A program made the position numbers and the translations under genes. A stretch of 64,000 bases of DNA from JBBQYA01 sp031412335 (GTDB lineage: Bacteria; Bacteroidota; Bacteroidia; Sphingobacteriales; Sphingobacteriaceae), in the NCBI GenBank assembly GCA_031412335.1, contig JANOCT010000042.1, forward strand, positions 1-64,000, written 5' to 3'. Shown piece by piece: positions 33,465-41,423 of the stretch. The notes below the pieces were generated by a model. It made no database searches and had not been told where the DNA came from. It saw nothing but the letters and a program-made list of their open reading frames with translations. Numbering within the stretch: the first letter of the stretch is position 1; the number at the start of each line of letters is the position of its first letter.

Positions 33465-34052
33465 TTGAAAAACGCTTTAATAATAATCAATATAATTTTA
33501 GTCGCGGCAGTTGCCTATCTGTTCTATCTTCAATTTAACACAAAAAATGCTGCTTCAACTGATCAAAATCCAAGTTCGAATGATTCCTCCTCTATAGTAT
33601 TCGTAAATTCAGATTCATTATTAAATCAATACGATTATTACTTAGAATTAAAAAAGGAAGCAGAAGCAAAAAATAAAAAACTTGAAGCAGATGTAGTTGG
33701 AAGAGAAAAAGCATTTCAAAATGAAGTACTTACCTATCAAAAAAACGGACAGGCGATGAGCCCTGAACAAAGACAAGCAACCGAACAACGTTTAGGAAAA
33801 AAGCAACAAGATATTGAAGAGTATAAACAAACACTTGCCGGGCAATTGTCTAAAGAAGATGGAGAAGTAAGTGAAAAATTATACAATACAATTTCTACTT
33901 ATTTAAAGGAATATAGCAAAAAAAACAATCATTCGTACGTGCTAGGTTTTAGCAAAGGCGGTGGTATTTTATATGCGAAAGATAAAATGGATGTAACTGC
34001 TGAAGTTGTTAAAGGATTGAATGAGGAGTATAAAAAAGGAAAAAACAAATAA
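33465..34052 (+). CDS. OmpH/Skp-family periplasmic chaperone
   Basis: A 195-residue protein with an N-terminal membrane anchor or signal segment (about 4-22), then the OmpH pattern: 'SIVFVNSDSLLNQYDYYLEL' near residue 42, a long coiled coil ('EAEAKNKKLEADVVGREKAF', 'LGKKQQDIEEYKQTLAGQLS') and the closing strand 'SYVLGFSKGGGILYAKDKMD'. Skp-like chaperones hold unfolded outer-membrane proteins in the periplasm. The start is TTG. The deaminase gene follows 47 bp downstream. Confidence 0.87.
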   Translation: MKNALIIINIILVAAVAYLFYLQFNTKNAASTDQNPSSNDSSSIVFVNSDSLLNQYDYYLELKKEAEAKNKKLEADVVGREKAFQNEVLTYQKNGQAMSPEQRQATEQRLGKKQQDIEEYKQTLAGQLSKEDGEVSEKLYNTISTYLKEYSKKNNHSYVLGFSKGGGILYAKDKMDVTAEVVKGLNEEYKKGKNK

Positions 34053-34099
34053 TTGAATTTTAATTAAGCTTTATTTTTTATAAAAAGTAGCCAACATCC

Positions 34100-34582
34100 A
34101 TGTCGAATTTCACGAAACAGCAAAAAGATTTTATGCTAATTGCCATAAAATTATCTATTGCAAATGTTATAAAAAAGCGTGGCCCTTTTGGTGCTGTTGT
34201 TGTTAAAGATGGAAAAATAATTGCAAAGGCTGCAAACCGAGTTACGGTTGATAATGACCCAACAGCCCATGCAGAAGTAGTTGCCATTCGCAAAGCTTGC
34301 AAAGTATTAAAGAGTTTTCAATTAACTGGTTGTGATATTTATACCAGTTGCGAACCTTGCCCCATGTGTTTAGCAGCAATTTACTGGGCACGTCCTTCGC
34401 GTATATTTTATGCTAATACAAAAGCGGATGCAAAAGCAATTGGATTTGATGATAGTTTTATTTATGATGAAATTGCGAAGTCGATGACAGAAAGAGCAAT
34501 ACCATCTGAACAAATGCTACCCGACGAAGCGCTAGTTGCATTTGAAAATTGGAAAGAATCTGTTGATAAAATAGAGTACTAA
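34100..34582 (+). CDS. Nucleoside/guanine deaminase
   Basis: A 160-residue zinc deaminase of the CDA fold. The zinc and proton-shuttle motif is 'TAHAEVVAIRKACK' (His and Glu) and the two zinc cysteines lie in 'TSCEPCPMCLAAIYWARPSR'. 'FDDSFIYDEIAKSMTERAIP' at the C-terminus resembles the guanine deaminase (GuaD/Bacillus) branch rather than tRNA deaminase TadA. Cytosolic. Convergent with the S4 gene, with 4 bp between their stop codons. Confidence 0.88.
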   Translation: MSNFTKQQKDFMLIAIKLSIANVIKKRGPFGAVVVKDGKIIAKAANRVTVDNDPTAHAEVVAIRKACKVLKSFQLTGCDIYTSCEPCPMCLAAIYWARPSRIFYANTKADAKAIGFDDSFIYDEIAKSMTERAIPSEQMLPDEALVAFENWKESVDKIEY

Positions 34583-34586
34583 ATTA

Positions 34587-34970
34587 TCAATCATCACCAA
34601 TTTTATCAATATCTCTTCTTTGTTTTTTTGTTGGTCTTCCTGTTCCACGTTCACGGGTACTAATCGGTGATGTAAATACAGAATGGTTTCTTGGTGTATC
34701 ATTTATTGGCGACAAATCTTCGTAATATGGAGCAACTGTTTTTGCATCTCCACGTTGTTTTAGTAAATCCAAAACCTTAATTATTTTTTTCTCAATCCCT
34801 TTTTGTATGGTATAGGTTTCTCCAGTTTTTACCGCATACCCTGGCTTTACATTCGTTCCATTCAGTTTGATTTTACCTGCATTACAAGCATCGGTAGCCA
34901 TGCTTCGGGTTTTAAAAATCCTGATAGCCCATAAATATTTGTCGATTCGTAATTTTTCTGCAGTTTCCAT
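34587..34970 (-). CDS. S4-domain RNA-binding protein (Hsp15/HslR-like)
   Basis: A 127-residue basic protein. The N-terminal S4 domain is clear: 'LRIDKYLWAIRIFKTRSMAT' and 'GKIKLNGTNVKPGYAVKTG'. The C-terminus is basic and ends 'GRPTKKQRRDIDKIGDD'. The layout fits HslR/Hsp15, which in E. coli rescues stalled 50S subunits carrying nascent chain. A -7 box ends 4 nt before its ATG, so its mRNA is probably leaderless. Confidence 0.9.
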   Translation of the reverse strand: METAEKLRIDKYLWAIRIFKTRSMATDACNAGKIKLNGTNVKPGYAVKTGETYTIQKGIEKKIIKVLDLLKQRGDAKTVAPYYEDLSPINDTPRNHSVFTSPISTRERGTGRPTKKQRRDIDKIGDD

Positions 34971-34974
34971 CCAA

Positions 34975-34982
34975 CAAAAGTA
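34975..34982 (-). promoter_or_regulatory. -7 box of S4-domain gene, predicted leaderless
   Basis: TACTTTTG on the minus strand, then TTGG and the ATG at 34970. The -33 element is not obvious. Confidence 0.5.
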
Positions 34983-35048
34983 AAATAATGACCAGTCCGT
35001 TTTTTATTAGTTTTAAAATTATACGTTCTTTGTTGCAAACGTTAAAAA

Positions 35049-35867
35049 ATGAAAACAAGGGAAATAGAATTAATAGAAAAAGCATGGGAAGATCGTTCAT
35101 TATTGAATTATAAGGACACCATTCAGGCAATTGAAAGTGTAATTGAAGATTTGAATAATGGTAAATTAAGAGTCGCTGAACCAGTTTTAGGTAACTGGGT
35201 TGTAAATGACTGGATTAAAAAAGCAGTTATTCTTTATTTTCCTATCCGTGAAATGGAAGTATTGCACGTTGGCCCTTATGAATATCATGATAAAATGCTA
35301 TTAAAGAAAAACTTTAAAGCCGCAGGAGTTCGGGTGGTGCCACCTGCTGTTGCCAGATATGGATCTTTTTTGGCAAAAGGAGTAATTATGATGCCATCGT
35401 ATGTAAATATTGGCGCTTATGTTGGTGAAAATACCATGGTTGATACTTGGGCGACGGTTGGCTCATGCGCACAAATTGGTAAAAATGTTCATTTAAGCGG
35501 TGGTGTGGGGATTGGTGGAGTGTTAGAACCAGTTCAAGCATCACCCGTTATCATCGAAGACGGTTGTTTTATTGGTTCGCGATGTATTGTGGTAGAAGGT
35601 GTGCATCTTGAAAAAGAGGTAGTGCTCGGTGCAAACGTAGTTTTAACTGCTTCAACCAAAATAATTGATGTTTCTGGTGCAGAGCCTTTTGAATTTAAAG
35701 GTAGAATTCCTGCCAGATCAGTGGTAATTCCTGGTTCCTACACCAAAAAATTTCCAGCTGGTGATTATAATGTTTCTTGTGCATTAATTATTGGGCAGCG
35801 AAAAGAAAGCACGGATTTAAAAACATCCTTGAATGAAGCATTGAGAGAATTTTCTATTTCTGTTTAA
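35049..35867 (+). CDS. dapD: Tetrahydrodipicolinate N-succinyltransferase
   Basis: A 272-residue enzyme of lysine/diaminopimelate synthesis that succinylates tetrahydrodipicolinate. The second half is a left-handed beta helix of hexapeptide repeats ('MPSYVNIGAYVGENTMVDTW', 'GKNVHLSGGVGIGGVLEP', 'IIEDGCFIGSRCIVVEG'). The N-terminal helical part ('IEKAWEDRSLLNYKD') fits the DapD family. It supplies cell-wall precursors. The GT9 gene follows 4 bp later. Confidence 0.96.
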   Translation: MKTREIELIEKAWEDRSLLNYKDTIQAIESVIEDLNNGKLRVAEPVLGNWVVNDWIKKAVILYFPIREMEVLHVGPYEYHDKMLLKKNFKAAGVRVVPPAVARYGSFLAKGVIMMPSYVNIGAYVGENTMVDTWATVGSCAQIGKNVHLSGGVGIGGVLEPVQASPVIIEDGCFIGSRCIVVEGVHLEKEVVLGANVVLTASTKIIDVSGAEPFEFKGRIPARSVVIPGSYTKKFPAGDYNVSCALIIGQRKESTDLKTSLNEALREFSISV

Positions 35868-35871
35868 TAAA

Positions 35872-36846
35872 ATGAAAATTCTGGTTCGCTTGCCAAACTG
35901 GCTTGGAGATGTAGTGATGAGCGTTGCTTTCATTAAATCATTGCGCAATCAGTTTCCAGAAGCAGAAATTCATGTTATTATTAAAAAAGAATTATCAGAT
36001 ATAGTAGCGTTAATAAAAGAAATTGACACTATTCATTTATTTTCAAAAAGCGAATTCAACGGGCTGTTAGGTCTCTTGAAGTTTGGGAAACAGTTCAAAA
36101 GTCAGAAATTCGACTTATTTTATTGTATTCCAGATTCACTTTCAGCAGCAATAATAAGTTGGGCAAGTAATGCAAAAATCAGAATTGGTTTCAAAAATGA
36201 TTTTAGTTCTATATTTTTCACCAAAACTATTTCTAAACCGAAAAATGTTCATCGAGTTGTTGAATATTTATCTTTATTAAATTCAACAGAAAATTTAAAT
36301 GATTCGAGATTTAATACCCATATAAGCATAAATCAAGAACATAAAAACAATATAATTCTTATTAATTTTAACTCCGAAGCTTTTTCCAGACGAATGCCAT
36401 TGGATAAAGCAGTTTCCATTATTCGAACTATTGAACTTAATTTTCCTGAATCTTCGCTTGGTTTTATTGGAAGTTCTAAAGATTCAGATTACGTAAACTC
36501 ATTAATTTCAAATTTTAAAAATCCCTTGTTTATTAATTTTTCGGGTAAAACAAATTTGATAGAATTAATGAATTTAATGGCATCTTCATCGGTTCTGCTA
36601 ACTACAGATTCTGGCCCAGCACATCTTGCTAACAGTGTTTCAACACCAGTTATTGTACTTTTTGGTGCTGGCGACGAAAATAATACAGCACCTTTTAATA
36701 CTAAAAATAGACATATAATTCGTTTAGGAAAACTACCTTGCGAACCTTGCAAAAAGAATACTTGCAAATTTGGAGATACTCGATGTTTAGGACTATTACC
36801 CGTTGATGAAACGTTAGAATTATTAGCTAGATATACTAAACCATGA
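35872..36846 (+). CDS. Glycosyltransferase family 9 (heptosyltransferase-like)
   Basis: A 324-residue GT-B enzyme. 'ILVRLPNWLGDVVMSVAFIK' is the GT9 start, and the donor-binding C-terminal half contains 'LLTTDSGPAHLANSVSTPVI' and 'ALFGAGDE'-like sequence ('VLFGAGDENNTAPF'). A cluster of cysteines near the end ('LPCEPCKKNTCKFGDTRCLG') is also seen in WaaF-like enzymes. The family adds heptose or related sugars to the LPS core. It overlaps the next gene by 4 bp. Confidence 0.9.
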   Translation: MKILVRLPNWLGDVVMSVAFIKSLRNQFPEAEIHVIIKKELSDIVALIKEIDTIHLFSKSEFNGLLGLLKFGKQFKSQKFDLFYCIPDSLSAAIISWASNAKIRIGFKNDFSSIFFTKTISKPKNVHRVVEYLSLLNSTENLNDSRFNTHISINQEHKNNIILINFNSEAFSRRMPLDKAVSIIRTIELNFPESSLGFIGSSKDSDYVNSLISNFKNPLFINFSGKTNLIELMNLMASSSVLLTTDSGPAHLANSVSTPVIVLFGAGDENNTAPFNTKNRHIIRLGKLPCEPCKKNTCKFGDTRCLGLLPVDETLELLARYTKP

Positions 36847-37406
36847 AAGAAGAAATAGAAAAAGCTTTAGCAATTCTAAATGAAGGTGGAATTATCCTTT
36901 ATCCAACAGATACTGTTTGGGGAATTGGCTGTGATGCAACTAATTGCGAGGCAATCGAAAAAATTTTTACCTTAAAAAAAAGACAAGCAGATAAAAGTTT
37001 AATTCTTTTATTAGATCAGGATATTAAATTAAATAAATATGTAAAAGAAGTTCCGGAATTAGCTTGGGATTTAGTTGAATTTGCCGAAAATCCACTAACC
37101 GTTATTTATCCGGATGGACGAGGAGTTTGTCCTACACTTATTGCCGAAGATAAATCCATTGCCATACGGATTGTGAAAAATATTTTTTGCCAACAATTAA
37201 TAAACCGACTTAAAAACCCATTGGTTTCTACATCAGCAAATATTTCTGGAGATCCAACACCAACAAATTTTGATGAGATAAGTCAGGAAATAAAAGATGG
37301 TGTTGATTATATCGTAAATTTGGAACAAGATAAAACAAGCGCGGCAAAACCATCAACCATAATCAAATTGGATGCTGGTGGCCTTTTCACCTTTATTCGG
37401 CGATAA
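36843..37406 (+). CDS. L-threonylcarbamoyladenylate synthase (Sua5/YrdC/YciO)
   Basis: A 187-residue protein. 'GGIILYPTDTVWGIGCDATN' and 'KRQADKSLILLLDQD' are the YrdC signatures, with 'LVSTSANISGDPTPTNFDEI' toward the end. It makes threonylcarbamoyl-AMP for the t6A modification of tRNAs. It lacks the Sua5 C-terminal domain, so it is the short TsaC/YciO-like form. It overlaps the GT9 gene by 4 bp and precedes a CCA-adding-type enzyme. Confidence 0.92.
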   Translation: MKEEIEKALAILNEGGIILYPTDTVWGIGCDATNCEAIEKIFTLKKRQADKSLILLLDQDIKLNKYVKEVPELAWDLVEFAENPLTVIYPDGRGVCPTLIAEDKSIAIRIVKNIFCQQLINRLKNPLVSTSANISGDPTPTNFDEISQEIKDGVDYIVNLEQDKTSAAKPSTIIKLDAGGLFTFIRR

Positions 37407-37416
37407 TTTTTTTGCA

Positions 37417-38838
37417 TTGAAACAATTTTTAACACATCCTATATTTTCTATTTTAAGCGAAACCAGCAAAAAAACAGGAATTCCTGCTTTTGTTGTTGGA
37501 GGCTATGTTCGTGATTGTTTACTGAATAGGGAATCAAAAGACATCGACATTGTTGTGTTGGGAAATGGGATTCATTTTGCCGAACAAGCTGCAGCATCTA
37601 TTTCTGCTAATTTACATGTTTCTGTTTTCAAAAATTTTGGAACAGCTATGTTTATGTACGAAGATTTAGAAATAGAATTTGTAGGCGCCAGAAAAGAATC
37701 ATACCGATCCAATTCTCGAAAACCAATTGTTGAAAATGGTTCTATTGAAGATGATCAAATAAGACGCGATTTTACTATGAATGCCCTTTCATTTAGTTTG
37801 AATGCTGAAAATTTTGGTGAATTAATTGATCCTTTTAATGGAGGTGAAGATTTAGGTAATAAAATAATCAAGACGCCACAAGATGCCAACCTTACTTTTG
37901 TTGACGATCCTTTGCGAATGATGCGGGCTATTCGATTTGCCAGCCAATTAAATTTTGAAATAGATAAAAATGCCTGGAATGCTATTGAAAACAATTACGA
38001 ACGAATAAAAATAATTTCGCAAGAACGGATTACGGATGAATTGAATAAAATAATTTTAAGTCCCAAACCATCTATTGGCTTTATTTATTTATTTCATTCT
38101 GGGCTATTAAAGCTAATTTTTCCTCAAATGGTTGATTTATTTGGGGTGGAAAAAAGAGATGGAAAAGGCCATAAGGATAATTTCTACCATACACTGGAGG
38201 TTCTGGATAACATAAGTGAAACTACCCAAGATCTTTGGTTACGTTGGGCAGCAATTTTGCATGATATTGCCAAACCTGCAACCAAACGCTTTGAACCAGA
38301 ACATGGTTGGACGTTTCATGGGCATGAAGATAAAGGTGCGAGAATGGTTCCGAAATTATTCAACCAATTAAAATTACCTCAGAATGATAAAATGAAAATG
38401 GTTCAAAAATTAGTATTGCTACATTTGCGACCCATTGTTTTATCACAAAATATAGTAACAGATTCTGCAGTTAGGCGATTATTATTTGATGCTGGCGAGG
38501 ATATTGATGGGCTTATGTTACTTTGCCATGCTGACGTAACGACTAAAAACGAGTATAAGCAAAAAAAATATCGAGCTAATTTCGAATTAGTGAAACAAAA
38601 ATTAATAGATGTCGAACAACGGGATCAATTGCGAAATTGGCAACCACCTGTAAATGGAGCAGATATTATGGAAATGTTTAACCTAAACGAAGGAAAAATG
38701 GTCGGTATATTAAAAAATTATCTTCGCGAAGGCATTCTTGAAGGTACAATTGAAAATAATAAATTATCAGCAATTGAATCAATCAAACAAAAAGGTTTAG
38801 AAATGGGTCTTAATGTTGCAAAAAACAAAATTGAATAG
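37417..38838 (+). CDS. CCA tRNA nucleotidyltransferase / poly(A) polymerase family, HD domain
   Basis: A 473-residue class II nucleotidyltransferase. The head domain has 'AFVVGGYVRDCLLNRESKDI' with the metal-binding D-x-D just after, 'GARKESYRSNSRKP', and 'RRDFTMNALSFSL'. 'DDPLRMMRAIRFASQLNFEI' is the RNA-binding motif. A C-terminal HD domain follows ('LHDIAKPATKRF', 'GHEDKGARM'). It adds or repairs the CCA end of tRNA. I chose the TTG at 37417 ('MKQFLTHPIFSIL'), which matches homologues; the ATG at 37372 lies inside the preceding gene. Confidence 0.9.
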   Translation: MKQFLTHPIFSILSETSKKTGIPAFVVGGYVRDCLLNRESKDIDIVVLGNGIHFAEQAAASISANLHVSVFKNFGTAMFMYEDLEIEFVGARKESYRSNSRKPIVENGSIEDDQIRRDFTMNALSFSLNAENFGELIDPFNGGEDLGNKIIKTPQDANLTFVDDPLRMMRAIRFASQLNFEIDKNAWNAIENNYERIKIISQERITDELNKIILSPKPSIGFIYLFHSGLLKLIFPQMVDLFGVEKRDGKGHKDNFYHTLEVLDNISETTQDLWLRWAAILHDIAKPATKRFEPEHGWTFHGHEDKGARMVPKLFNQLKLPQNDKMKMVQKLVLLHLRPIVLSQNIVTDSAVRRLLFDAGEDIDGLMLLCHADVTTKNEYKQKKYRANFELVKQKLIDVEQRDQLRNWQPPVNGADIMEMFNLNEGKMVGILKNYLREGILEGTIENNKLSAIESIKQKGLEMGLNVAKNKIE

Positions 38839-38880
38839 CTTACTTTGTATTAATGTTTTTGAATAAAAAATTACACAATT

Positions 38881-39528
38881 ATGGCACTGTACCGATTTAA
38901 AGTTTCCTTTGAAGATTATGATGATGTAAGCCGGGAAATTGAAATAAAATCAACCCAGACTTTTGAAAAATTACATCAAATTATCCACCAATCCATTGGA
39001 TTTAATCCCGAATTTGCTTCCTCATTTTATATGACGAATGATAATTGGATAAAAGGAACTGAAATAACCTATTTACCAAACGAAAAAAGAATAAAACAAA
39101 ATATTGCTTTGATGAGCGAATCGCGCTTAAGTAATTTTATCGAAGATCCTTTTCAACGAATCTATTACATTTTCGATCATGCAAAACCTTGGACTTTTCA
39201 AATTCAATTGGTTAAAATTTTAATTGATTTTGATAAGAATATGGAATACCCGATTGTAACTAAAACAATTGGAATTGCACCTAAACAATTTGGTATTATT
39301 GCTCCGGTAATTGCTGACGATGAAATGGATTTAGACTTTCTTGCTGCTCTTGACGAAGGTGAAGAACCAGAAGAAACTGATTTACTTGGACTTGATATTG
39401 AGGAGGTTGACGCAGTAAGTTCTGGCCCAAATGGTGAATCAGAAGAAGAAAGCTCAGAAGAAGAAGGTGAAGATTCTACGGAATTTGAATCTTTCGATGA
39501 TGATGATTTTAAAAAGGAAGAATATTAG
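38881..39528 (+). CDS. pRiA4b ORF-3-like (IS1096 TnpR-like) protein
   Basis: A 215-residue protein. The N-terminal ~140 residues ('MALYRFKVSFEDYDDVSREI', 'LHQIIHQSIGFNPEFASSFY', 'RIYYIFDHAKPWTFQIQLVK') match the PRiA4_ORF3 fold, first seen on plasmids and insertion elements but common as a chromosomal gene in Bacteroidota. The last ~70 residues are extremely acidic (runs of Glu, Asp, Ser). No transposase is nearby. The function is unknown; the acidic tail suggests binding to basic partners. Confidence 0.8.
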   Translation: MALYRFKVSFEDYDDVSREIEIKSTQTFEKLHQIIHQSIGFNPEFASSFYMTNDNWIKGTEITYLPNEKRIKQNIALMSESRLSNFIEDPFQRIYYIFDHAKPWTFQIQLVKILIDFDKNMEYPIVTKTIGIAPKQFGIIAPVIADDEMDLDFLAALDEGEEPEETDLLGLDIEEVDAVSSGPNGESEEESSEEEGEDSTEFESFDDDDFKKEEY

Positions 39529-39589
39529 TTGGATTATATTTTTTTGTTTTTTCGAATTATAATTATTTTTAAAATTTCGATTTAATGTT

Positions 39590-39735
39590 GTGGGCTTACC
39601 CCCAATAAAAAAATTGGGGGTCGGGCTATTCGCTATATTTCAATTCTGAGAAAAACGAAGAATCTTTATTTAATTGTTTTTTAAGGTAAAAAAGGATGCT
39701 GCTACTATCCCTAAGCCTTCGCAACTTTGTAAAAA
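39590..39735. repeat. Dispersed intergenic repeat with a CCCCCAAT hairpin
   Basis: This is most of the 314-bp gene-free gap between 39528 and 39843. It opens with a 9-bp perfect stem (ACCCCCAAT at 39598-39606 with ATTGGGGGT at 39613-39621) and continues 'TCGGGCTATTCGC'. Later it contains 'AAGGATGCTGC' and 'CTATCCCTAAGCC'. I recall this order from a widespread degenerate intergenic repeat of Bacteroidota genomes. No ORF and no T-run terminator. A BLAST within the genome would show whether it is multicopy. Confidence 0.55.
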
Positions 39736-39842
39736 ATCTTTCTTAGCAAAAGATCTTAACTTTATTTAGAATTTAGTAAATAATATTTTTGAATTAAAAA
39801 TTAAATAATAATCGCTAAAAATATCCTGTTTTAATTTAAAAT

Positions 39843-40760
39843 TTGAATAAGCAAACTAAATTCCTGATCATTATTGCAGGCCCAACTGCCGTTGGAAAAA
39901 CAAGTTTGGCAATTGAGTTAGCAAAGCATTATCAAACAGAAATTATTTCGGCTGACTCCAGGCAATTTTACAAAGAAACCAATATTGGAACAGCTAAACC
40001 AAGCGCAATAGAATTAGCAGAAATTCCGCATCATTTTATCAATTCATTAGCAATTGAAGAAAATTACACGGCTGCACAATTCGAAAAAGATGCTATTAAA
40101 TGCATCGAAAAAATTCATCAAACTAAAGAGATTGCAATAATGGCTGGCGGTTCTGGACTATTTGTACGAGCAGTTACAGATGGTTTTGATGAACTCCCTG
40201 CTATTGATCCTGAAATCAGAAAAAAACTAAACAAGGATTTTGAAAAAAATGGAATTGAATTTCTGCAAAAACAATTAAAAATCGTTGATCCTGAATATTT
40301 TAATCAGGTTGATAAGGCAAACCCTCAACGAATTATTCGTGCATTAGAAGTTTACTTGAATACTAAAACTCCCTATTCAACATTCCGGAAAGGAACCATA
40401 AAAGACAGAAATTTCACTCTAATAAAAATAGGTTTAACACTACCAAGAGAGGAATTATATGCAAGAATAAATTCACGTGTGGATGAAATGATCTCGAACG
40501 GTTTGGTTGAGGAAGCAACAAATCTATTTCCATTCAAACATTACAATTCGCTGCAAACAGTAGGATACACCGAAATCTTCGACTATTTAGAAGGAAAAAC
40601 ATCTTTAAAAGAAGCAGTTGATAAAATAAAGCAAAATAGCCGCCGGCTTGCCAAACGGCAATTAACTTGGTTTACAAAAGATCTAGAAATTAATTGGTTT
40701 CAACACCCTGATTTAAAAGAGGTTGTTTCATTAATTGAACAAAAAATTGAACCAAAATAA
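39843..40760 (+). CDS. miaA: tRNA dimethylallyltransferase
   Basis: A 305-residue enzyme that adds dimethylallyl to A37 of tRNAs reading U-starting codons. P-loop 'IIAGPTAVGKTSLAIEL', 'ISADSRQFYKETNIGTAKPS' (substrate Asp and tRNA-binding loop), 'MAGGSGLFVRAVTDGFDELP', and 'NSLQTVGYTEIFDYLEG' near the C-terminus. The start is TTG. It stands alone between two repeat-bearing gaps. Confidence 0.95.
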   Translation: MNKQTKFLIIIAGPTAVGKTSLAIELAKHYQTEIISADSRQFYKETNIGTAKPSAIELAEIPHHFINSLAIEENYTAAQFEKDAIKCIEKIHQTKEIAIMAGGSGLFVRAVTDGFDELPAIDPEIRKKLNKDFEKNGIEFLQKQLKIVDPEYFNQVDKANPQRIIRALEVYLNTKTPYSTFRKGTIKDRNFTLIKIGLTLPREELYARINSRVDEMISNGLVEEATNLFPFKHYNSLQTVGYTEIFDYLEGKTSLKEAVDKIKQNSRRLAKRQLTWFTKDLEINWFQHPDLKEVVSLIEQKIEPK

Positions 40761-40765
40761 AATTG

Positions 40766-40985
40766 AACCACGAAAAAATTGAACCACAAAGGCACAAAGT
40801 TCTAAAAAAAAGAAAAAGAAAATAAATTGTTTAAACGTTTAAATATTCTCCCTTTTTACTTTTTTTAATTTTTTTGTATTTTTTTCTTTCTTGTCTTTGT
40901 GTCTTCGAGCCTTTGTGGTTCTAAAACGCGAAGCGTTCTTAAAACTTTGTGCTTCTTATTTTAACTTAGAGTCTTCGTGGTTCAA
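40766..40985. repeat. ACCACAAAGGCACAAAG-type inverted repeat region
   Basis: The gap after miaA holds GAACCAC[A/G]A motifs twice at its left end (40764-40800) and inverted partners at the right (CTTTGTGTCTTCG, CCTTTGTGGTTC, CTTCGTGGTTC, about 40890-40985). They could pair across ~100 bp. This CCACAAAGGCACAAAG word is common as a dispersed repeat in Bacteroidota. No gene is visible in the gap. Confidence 0.6.
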
Positions 40986-40988
40986 ACG

Positions 40989-41300
40989 CTAAGCCTGCGC
41001 AGTCGGCCCACCAAAATTCAATGGAATTGCATGACCAGCGTCCATTTTTATTTTACCATTAATAGCTTCAAACTTCTGCACATTATCATTTAATGCTGCA
41101 ACCAGTCTTTTCGCATGTTCTGGACTTAATACAATTCTCGATTTAACTTTTGCTTTTGGCACTCCAGGCATTACCCGTATAAAATCTATCACAAACTCAG
41201 AGTTTGAATGAGTAATAATTGCCAGATTAGAATAAATTCCTTCTGCCATTTCTTCTGATAATTCTATATTGATTTGGTTGTTGTTTTCTTGCTCTTCCAT
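40989..41300 (-). CDS. DUF3467 protein
   Basis: A 103-residue soluble protein. 'EMAEGIYSNLAIITHSNSEF' followed by 'VIDFIRVMPG' and 'RIVLSPEHAKRLVAALNDNV' match DUF3467, a small conserved family of unknown function widespread in Bacteroidota and beyond. No signal peptide. It lies downstream of a strong terminator, so it has its own promoter. Confidence 0.88.
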   Translation of the reverse strand: MEEQENNNQINIELSEEMAEGIYSNLAIITHSNSEFVIDFIRVMPGVPKAKVKSRIVLSPEHAKRLVAALNDNVQKFEAINGKIKMDAGHAIPLNFGGPTAQA

Positions 41301-41375
41301 GTTTTCTTTTCTAATTGTAAAAAGCTAAATTAAGAAAAACATGGCAAAGGGGGACGATGGATGAAATATTGTTGT

Positions 41376-41410
41376 AAAAAAAAGAGAGATTTTTTTTCTC
41401 TCTTTTTTTT
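41376..41410. terminator. Terminator of the T9SS metalloprotease gene
   Basis: GAGAGA/TCTCTC extended by A8/T8 on the outside (41376-41389 with 41397-41410), loop of T. It works on both strands: it ends the minus-strand gene at 41424 and has a T-run in both directions. Confidence 0.85.
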
Positions 41411-41423
41411 AATGTTTTATAAT

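Noticed and set aside
38881..39528. Remnant of an insertion sequence
   Set aside because: Only the pRiA4b ORF-3-like gene is present. There is no transposase and there are no terminal repeats, and the family is common as a stand-alone chromosomal gene.
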